NCBI GenBank assembly: GCA_013152045.1
Contig: JAADGZ010000203.1
Coordinates: 1-9,636 of the forward strand
DNA: 9,636 bases
Direction of reading: 5' to 3'
DNA from: Gammaproteobacteria bacterium
GTDB taxonomy: Bacteria > Pseudomonadota > Gammaproteobacteria > UBA6429 > Thiohalophilaceae
Position 1 is the stretch's first letter; each line of letters opens with the position of its first letter. This document shows positions 5,361 to 9,636 of the stretch, piece by piece. The notes beneath the pieces were generated by a model. That model had not been told where the DNA came from, ran no database searches, and saw only the letters and a program-made list of their open reading frames with translations. The position numbers were made by a program, and so were the translations under genes.

Positions 5361-6884
5361 GTGCCTGAGATCAAAGCCAGGGCAAACAAGTTCTATTTAT
5401 ATTTACTCTTCGCCTTGTTGGCCGGGATGCTCTTGCCATTGGCTTTTGCGCCGGTTTCCTTTTTTCCTTTGGCGGTGATATCTCCAGGCATACTTTTTTA
5501 TCTGTATTTGAATCTCTCCAGTCGCCGTGCAGCCCTTGCAGGTTTCGTATTTGGACTGGGTTTTTTTGGTGTTGGCGTGTCCTGGGTTTATGTTGCCTTT
5601 CATGAATTTGGGCATACCCCGGTTTCTGTTTCGGCGCTGATGACGACCATTTTCGTTGCCGTACTGGCTTTGTTTCCTGCGCTACAGTCATTTCTCAGTG
5701 TTTATATTTGGCAAAAAATTCGCATCCGGCTTGCGGGGGAAAAGTGTGCCCTGTTGTTATTGTTTCCTGCTTTATGGGGGCTGTCAGAGTGGTTGCGCGG
5801 CTGGTTGTTCACAGGTTTTCCCTGGCTCAATCTAGGCTATAGCCAGACAGATAGCCCGCTGGCAGGCTATGCGCCGGTGCTGGGCGTTTCTGGTTTGTCA
5901 TTGCTCTTAGTCGTTTGTGCGGGTCTGATATTGCTGTTGTTGCGCAATCGAAATCAGTGGCAAGGCTTGCTGGGTTTTTTGCTGTTGATTTGGCTGGGCG
6001 GGTTTTTGCTGAGCAAATATGACTGGACTCAGGCAATCGGCAAGCCTATCAAAGTCAGTTTAGTGCAGGGTAATGTGCCGCAGATCACTAAATGGGATCC
6101 AAAAATGATCCAGGATCGGCTGGATACCTATGCACGTTTAACTCGTGAACACTGGGATAGCGATCTGATTGTCTGGCCGGAAAATTCCATGACTACTTTT
6201 TATAATGATCTAGTCAACAGCTATTTTAAACCATTGGTGAAAGAGGCGCGGGCGCACAATACGGACCTAATTATTGGCGCTCCAGTGATGGATAAGGACG
6301 GCGTGCGTTATTACAGTAGCCTGATTAGTTTTTCAGATAAAACCATTATTTATAATAAACGTCATCTGGTACCTTTTGGTGAATTTATTCCCATGCAGGA
6401 TTTATTGCGTGGACTTATCAGTTTTTTTGACCTGCCTATGTCCGGCTTTAGTCCTGGAGATAAGCATCAGCAAGCTCTATATGCTGCTGGCCAGTTGTTG
6501 GCACCGTCTATCTGTTATGAAGATGCCTTTGGTGAAGAATTGATTGATTTTTTGCCGCAGGCTACCCTATTGGTTAATGGTAGCAATAATGCCTGGTATG
6601 GTGATTCGTTTGCACCACACCAGCATCTACAAATTGCACGCATGGGCAGCCTGGAAACTGGCCGAGCTCTATTGCGTGCAACCACTAATGGCATTTCTGC
6701 TATTGTCGATAGCAAAGGACGTATTGTGAAACGCTCGCCACAGTTTAAATCAGTTGTCATTACTGCAGAGGTTCAACCACGCACGGGTGCGACACCCTAT
6801 GTCCGCTTCGGCAATACACCCGTACTTATTATACTGGTGCTGATGCTATTTGCTGTGGGCCTGGCAAGGAAACCTTTTTGTTGA
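5361..6884 (+). CDS. lnt: Apolipoprotein N-acyltransferase Lnt
   Basis: Lnt is an inner-membrane enzyme that adds the third acyl chain, from phospholipid, to the N-terminal cysteine of lipoproteins. The 507 residues compare with 512 in E. coli. Hydrophobic segments are seen at about 11-30, 33-50, 57-78, 90-115, 129-148, 175-196 and 202-218, then a periplasmic nitrilase-like domain (about 229-475) and a final membrane segment (487-503). The catalytic triad is visible: E274 in VWPENS, K333 in YNKRHLVPFGEF and C385 in SICYE. The start GTG 5361 gives a normal N terminus but has no close Shine-Dalgarno. The CGGAG at 5331-5335 is 7 nt before an in-frame ATT at 5343, so a slightly longer protein is possible. 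It closes the operon, 38 bp after corC. Confidence 0.95.
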   Translation: MPEIKARANKFYLYLLFALLAGMLLPLAFAPVSFFPLAVISPGILFYLYLNLSSRRAALAGFVFGLGFFGVGVSWVYVAFHEFGHTPVSVSALMTTIFVAVLALFPALQSFLSVYIWQKIRIRLAGEKCALLLLFPALWGLSEWLRGWLFTGFPWLNLGYSQTDSPLAGYAPVLGVSGLSLLLVVCAGLILLLLRNRNQWQGLLGFLLLIWLGGFLLSKYDWTQAIGKPIKVSLVQGNVPQITKWDPKMIQDRLDTYARLTREHWDSDLIVWPENSMTTFYNDLVNSYFKPLVKEARAHNTDLIIGAPVMDKDGVRYYSSLISFSDKTIIYNKRHLVPFGEFIPMQDLLRGLISFFDLPMSGFSPGDKHQQALYAAGQLLAPSICYEDAFGEELIDFLPQATLLVNGSNNAWYGDSFAPHQHLQIARMGSLETGRALLRATTNGISAIVDSKGRIVKRSPQFKSVVITAEVQPRTGATPYVRFGNTPVLIILVLMLFAVGLARKPFC

Positions 6885-6903
6885 ATATCCGTTGGATTTG
6901 ATT

Positions 6904-6997
6904 CCCCGCTGCTTGCAGCGAAAATGGTAGGATGGGTAGAGCAAAGCGAAACCCATCAGCACACGACAACTTAATACCCCATCAGCTTGCTGCGGGG
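6904..6997. repeat. REP/MITE-like palindrome cluster
   Basis: The block is bounded by CCCCGC (6904-6909) and its complement GCGGGG (6992-6997). Inside are CGCTGC/GCAGCG (6907-6912 with 6915-6920), GATGGGT/ACCCATC (6931-6937 with 6951-6957, loop AGAGCAAAGCGAA) and CAGC/GCTG (6983-6986 with 6989-6992). The GGTAGGATGGGT...AGCGAAACCCATC style resembles small palindromic repeats I recall from many proteobacterial genomes, but copy number cannot be tested in this window. Confidence 0.5.
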
Positions 6998-7006
6998 CAG
7001 TTTATT
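6977..7006 (+). terminator. Candidate terminator of the miaB-lnt operon
   Basis: CCCC (6977-6980) and CAGC (6983-6986) pair with GCTG (6989-6992) and GGGG (6994-6997), with a TT turn and small bulges. The sequence then runs CAGTTTATT. The hairpin is strong but the T tract is broken, so it may instead be only part of the palindromic repeat. Confidence 0.35.
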
Positions 7007-7237
7007 CTGGAACGAGTTTAATTCACTATTTTCTATATCTTTTGCACTATTTTTTGTGACAGTTTTATTTCTGTTTCATCTTCTGTTATCCGTTGGACAT
7101 AAATTCTCTGGTAATTTGTTCAATTGTTTTAGTAGAATGGCGTTGCAGAATAATAACTCTACGGATGGTTTCAGAGTAACAGGGAATGTTTTGTTTGCAT
7201 CTTTTCCCCCTTCCTCCTTCTTTTCTGTAGCGTAAAT

Positions 7238-7273
7238 ACAGCGTTGACGCTGTCTGTGTGCAAAGCTCAGACA
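7238..7273. promoter_or_regulatory. Two mutually exclusive inverted repeats upstream of the lipoprotein gene
   Basis: ACAGCGT (7238-7244) and ACGCTGT (7247-7253) form a perfect 7-bp inverted repeat around TG. TGTCTG (7251-7256) pairs with CAGACA (7268-7273), followed by ATTTTA. The arms share bases 7251-7253, so only one hairpin can form at a time. It could be an operator or an attenuator-like leader about 70-105 bp before the start codon; no experimentally known equivalent comes to mind. Confidence 0.35.
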
Positions 7274-7342
7274 ATTTTACCTGCGTTTTCTGCAAACAAT
7301 AATTAACATCAGGTTTAGATTTTTTTTTCAGGGAGATTGCTG

Positions 7343-9636
7343 ATGAATGGGGAAGGCTTGTTTGGGGGGTGTCTGGGGAGGGGTAACTACTCGACCGGAT
7401 TTAAATCTTTGGCGATGTTATCGCTGTCTGTTTTACTAGCGGCCTGTGGCGGTGGTTCAAATGGCGACAGTTCCGGTCTTGATGTACGTCTAAACCCCGA
7501 TGGAACACCGGCAACCCCTTCATCCGCTGGTGGTGCAACAGCGGCAGGTGGTACGGCCACCGGTGGCACAGCATCGCCTGCCGACAGTCCCCTTCTTAGT
7601 GTTGCAATCAGCACCCCCTCACAGATAAAGCTTGGCGTGCCTGTGGTGATCAATGCTTCAGTTAATAATGCCAAGGGCAATGTTAGCTATAGCCTGTCTG
7701 GTGCACCGCCAGGTATGCTTATCAATGCAAGCAACGGTGATATAAGCTGGACACCATCAGGCTTAAATTTTGGTCAGAATACGGTCTTCAATTATCGTGT
7801 CAGTGCAACGGATGATGTGGGAACAACGACAAAAACGGCTAGTATTAAGCTGACAGATGATAGTCACCAGCCTTTAGTTCGAAGCAGTGCACGTGTGCCA
7901 ACAAAACAAAATTCTATTCATATTGGGGATTTTACTGGTGATGGCAAGAATGAAGTACTGGTAACCGATAATCTGTCTTTGATTTATACCCTGAAATGGG
8001 ATGCCAGTTTGAACAATGGCCAGGGTGATTTTTATCAGGACTGGGTATATCCCTATAGCCTGGGTAATCAAGCCAGTATCGATGCGATTGATGCTGCCGA
8101 TGTCAATGGTGACGGGCGACTCGATATTATCGTTCTTAACGGTAATACGGTGAGCGTGATCGATGGTGCTTCACGGACATTGGCCTATTCCTATGAAATT
8201 GCCGATGCGTTACGCGGTTATGCAATATTTGCGCGTAATATTGATACCGATGCCGCGATTGAAATTGTCACCCTGGTGTCTAAAGGTTCTGAACAGGAAC
8301 AACTGAATATCCTTAGCCTGCCAACAGACAAGAGTCGAACCTTAAATAATGATTGGACCAGTGAAGTCAAAAATTATGGCACATCCATGGTGGTGGCTAA
8401 TGTGGATTTTGCCGATGACTGGCCCGAGATTGTCACCTCGGCAGGCTATGTCATTGACGGTGTGAGTTTGAAGGATGAATGGACCAAAGCGAAACCGGAA
8501 AATGGTTTTGGCGATCAAATTCTTGCTGCCGATGTCGATGGCGATGGTGCGGGTGTTGATGAAATTGTGGGTTTATATTCGGAAACGGGTAACGGCGTGC
8601 TTGAGGTGTTCAGTCCTCAGCATCAGTCATCGCTGTTCAGTGAACCGTATCCACTGAGGAAACCAGAATCAACACGCTGTTCCATGGCGGTTAGCGATCT
8701 TGATGGCAATGGTCAGGACGAGGTCATTGTCGGCGCATGTATTAATGGCGCTGGCACAGGTACGACGATGGATGGTGAATATCTGAAAATATTTACGACA
8801 GATGACAGTGCTGTTTTCAACTCGGCTCCGGAATGGCGGCGGTTAAGAAATAATAGTGTATTTTACGATGATCGTCTGCATGGTGGATTTATGAGTTTGG
8901 CAGTTGGCGATGTAGACAATGATGGAAATATAGAAGCAATTTGGGCCAACAAGTTTGCTGCTGACAAATATAATGCTTTTACGGTATTACCGTTGCCGCA
9001 AGATCCGGCTACCGATATCAGCAATGAGGCTAAAAAAAGTCAGAATTTAACCCTGGGTCTGATGAAAACTGTATTTACCGGTGCAGTAGATTTCCAGTTT
9101 TCAGCGACAAACCGCTATGCCACCTTCATGTCTAGCAGTGATCCGGCAGAAAAGCTCAATTCGGGCACTTCTGAATATAAACATGGTGCTCGGTTGATAT
9201 TTGTTGATTATGACACGGGGCGAGTGAATATCTCATCACAAGTAGCCGCAACTAATACCACGATCAGTGGGGCTATGTTGCAGGCAGAAGATGTTATGGG
9301 CAAGGGTTATGATCAACTTCTGCTCACCAGTGGCGGGAATGACCTGGATAAGCGGGAGTTGACCCAATTTCAACTTCTGGACTTTGGTTCACGAATTAAT
9401 CCGGATAACAGCATGCATCATGGCTGGCAGCCTGCAGCTAATGATTATTTTGAAAATCTGGTGGGCGGTGGCCTGGCAAATGGTTTTGATCTGGCTGATA
9501 TCGACAATGATGGTCGTCTTGAATTGATAGGTTACATTGACCCCTATCTGTATTCCGTCAATTTTGAATACGACAATAATAATGTATTTCAATATCTCAA
9601 AAAATGGCAGCTCAGTGTTGATGGACCGAGCATTGA
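7343..9636 (+). CDS. FG-GAP/VCBS repeat lipoprotein with an Ig-like domain (3' end outside the window)
   Basis: The frame is open from ATG 7343 to the window edge (764 codons, no stop). AGGGAG at about 7330-7335 is a good ribosome binding site. A hydrophobic stretch ends in the lipobox LAAC, making Cys35 the likely lipidated residue; +2 is Gly, so outer-membrane sorting is plausible. A Gly/Ala/Thr/Ser-rich linker (about 36-82) leads to a cadherin/He_PIG-like Ig domain (about 83-172: LSGAPPGM, GDISWTPSG, VSATDD). Then come repeats with Ca-binding loops: GDFTGDG (D196), ADVNGDG (D253), ADVDGDG (D397), SDLDGNG (D452), GDVDNDG (D523) and ADIDNDG (D719), with degenerate copies near 299, 353 and 650. 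Such repeats build integrin-alpha-like beta-propellers used in adhesion or as scaffolds. The substrate or partner is unknown. It appears to be transcribed separately from lnt. Confidence 0.85.
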   Translation, partial: MNGEGLFGGCLGRGNYSTGFKSLAMLSLSVLLAACGGGSNGDSSGLDVRLNPDGTPATPSSAGGATAAGGTATGGTASPADSPLLSVAISTPSQIKLGVPVVINASVNNAKGNVSYSLSGAPPGMLINASNGDISWTPSGLNFGQNTVFNYRVSATDDVGTTTKTASIKLTDDSHQPLVRSSARVPTKQNSIHIGDFTGDGKNEVLVTDNLSLIYTLKWDASLNNGQGDFYQDWVYPYSLGNQASIDAIDAADVNGDGRLDIIVLNGNTVSVIDGASRTLAYSYEIADALRGYAIFARNIDTDAAIEIVTLVSKGSEQEQLNILSLPTDKSRTLNNDWTSEVKNYGTSMVVANVDFADDWPEIVTSAGYVIDGVSLKDEWTKAKPENGFGDQILAADVDGDGAGVDEIVGLYSETGNGVLEVFSPQHQSSLFSEPYPLRKPESTRCSMAVSDLDGNGQDEVIVGACINGAGTGTTMDGEYLKIFTTDDSAVFNSAPEWRRLRNNSVFYDDRLHGGFMSLAVGDVDNDGNIEAIWANKFAADKYNAFTVLPLPQDPATDISNEAKKSQNLTLGLMKTVFTGAVDFQFSATNRYATFMSSSDPAEKLNSGTSEYKHGARLIFVDYDTGRVNISSQVAATNTTISGAMLQAEDVMGKGYDQLLLTSGGNDLDKRELTQFQLLDFGSRINPDNSMHHGWQPAANDYFENLVGGGLANGFDLADIDNDGRLELIGYIDPYLYSVNFEYDNNNVFQYLKKWQLSVDGPSI

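Larger units (their letters stand above)
6885..7342. other. 458-bp intergenic region without a convincing gene
   Basis: The left third is a GC-rich palindrome cluster (6904-6997). The rest is T-rich and includes a poly-T stretch just before the next gene (about 7320-7328) and two overlapping inverted repeats near 7238-7273. Short ORFs exist on both strands, but none has a good start signal or recognisable motif. No tRNA or known RNA fold was recognised. Confidence 0.6.

Noticed and set aside
6987..7235. Small hydrophobic plus-strand ORF after lnt
   Set aside because: It starts within the palindrome at a TTG without a ribosome binding site; the hydrophobic character follows from T-rich DNA.
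7244..7249. TTGACG as a -35 box for the lipoprotein gene
   Set aside because: It lies inside the 7-bp inverted repeat and no acceptable -10 is found 16-18 bp downstream.
7086..7295. Minus-strand ORF in the intergenic region
   Set aside because: No motif, no credible start signal, and it covers the inverted repeats.
7387..9592. Short ORFs in other frames over the lipoprotein gene
   Set aside because: The 764-codon frame with lipobox and calcium loops explains the region; the others are shadows.

Overview
The window looks like chromosome from a gammaproteobacterium. The main evidence is the conserved order miaB - phoH (ybeZ) - ybeY - corC (ybeX) - lnt, all on the + strand, with proteins that resemble their E. 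coli counterparts closely at motif level. A species cannot be named from this sequence.

Left edge (1-847): the downstream end of an integron cassette array. Two 100-bp sites, 136-235 and 748-847, identical at 92 of 100 positions, have attC architecture: a 5' RYYYAAC box, a long interrupted hairpin, and a 3' GTTRRRY box. The first ends a cassette of which only the last 46 codons are visible. Between them lies one complete cassette (about 230-841) carrying a SET-domain methyltransferase gene. The second attC has a degenerate final box and no further attC follows, so this appears to be the last cassette. No integrase lies in the window; it would be expected to the left, unless this is an integrase-less attC cluster.

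Junction (848-1612): a small ParD-like antitoxin gene with no visible toxin partner and a probable 1-nt frameshift near its 3' end. A 195-bp upstream region of miaB follows. In it a perfect sigma70 -10 hexamer overlaps a sigma32-like -10 element.

Housekeeping operon (1613-6884): miaB (tRNA ms2i6A methylthiotransferase, interrupted by a 1-nt frameshift near 2453-2461), phoH/ybeZ (ATPase), ybeY (rRNA maturation endoribonuclease), corC/ybeX (CBS-domain protein) and lnt (apolipoprotein N-acyltransferase). Gaps are 21 bp, a 4-bp overlap, 13 bp and 38 bp, so one transcript is likely. The group links tRNA modification, ribosome RNA quality control and envelope lipoprotein maturation. Several of these genes use TTG or GTG starts and lack a well-placed Shine-Dalgarno.

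Right part (6885-9636): a 458-bp intergenic region with a cluster of palindromes (REP/MITE-like, perhaps also the operon terminator) and two overlapping inverted repeats. It is followed by a large open frame running off the right edge. That frame encodes a lipoprotein with an Ig-like domain and repeated calcium-binding FG-GAP/VCBS-type motifs, probably an exported beta-propeller protein. It may be a substrate of Lnt, but that link rests only on its lipobox.
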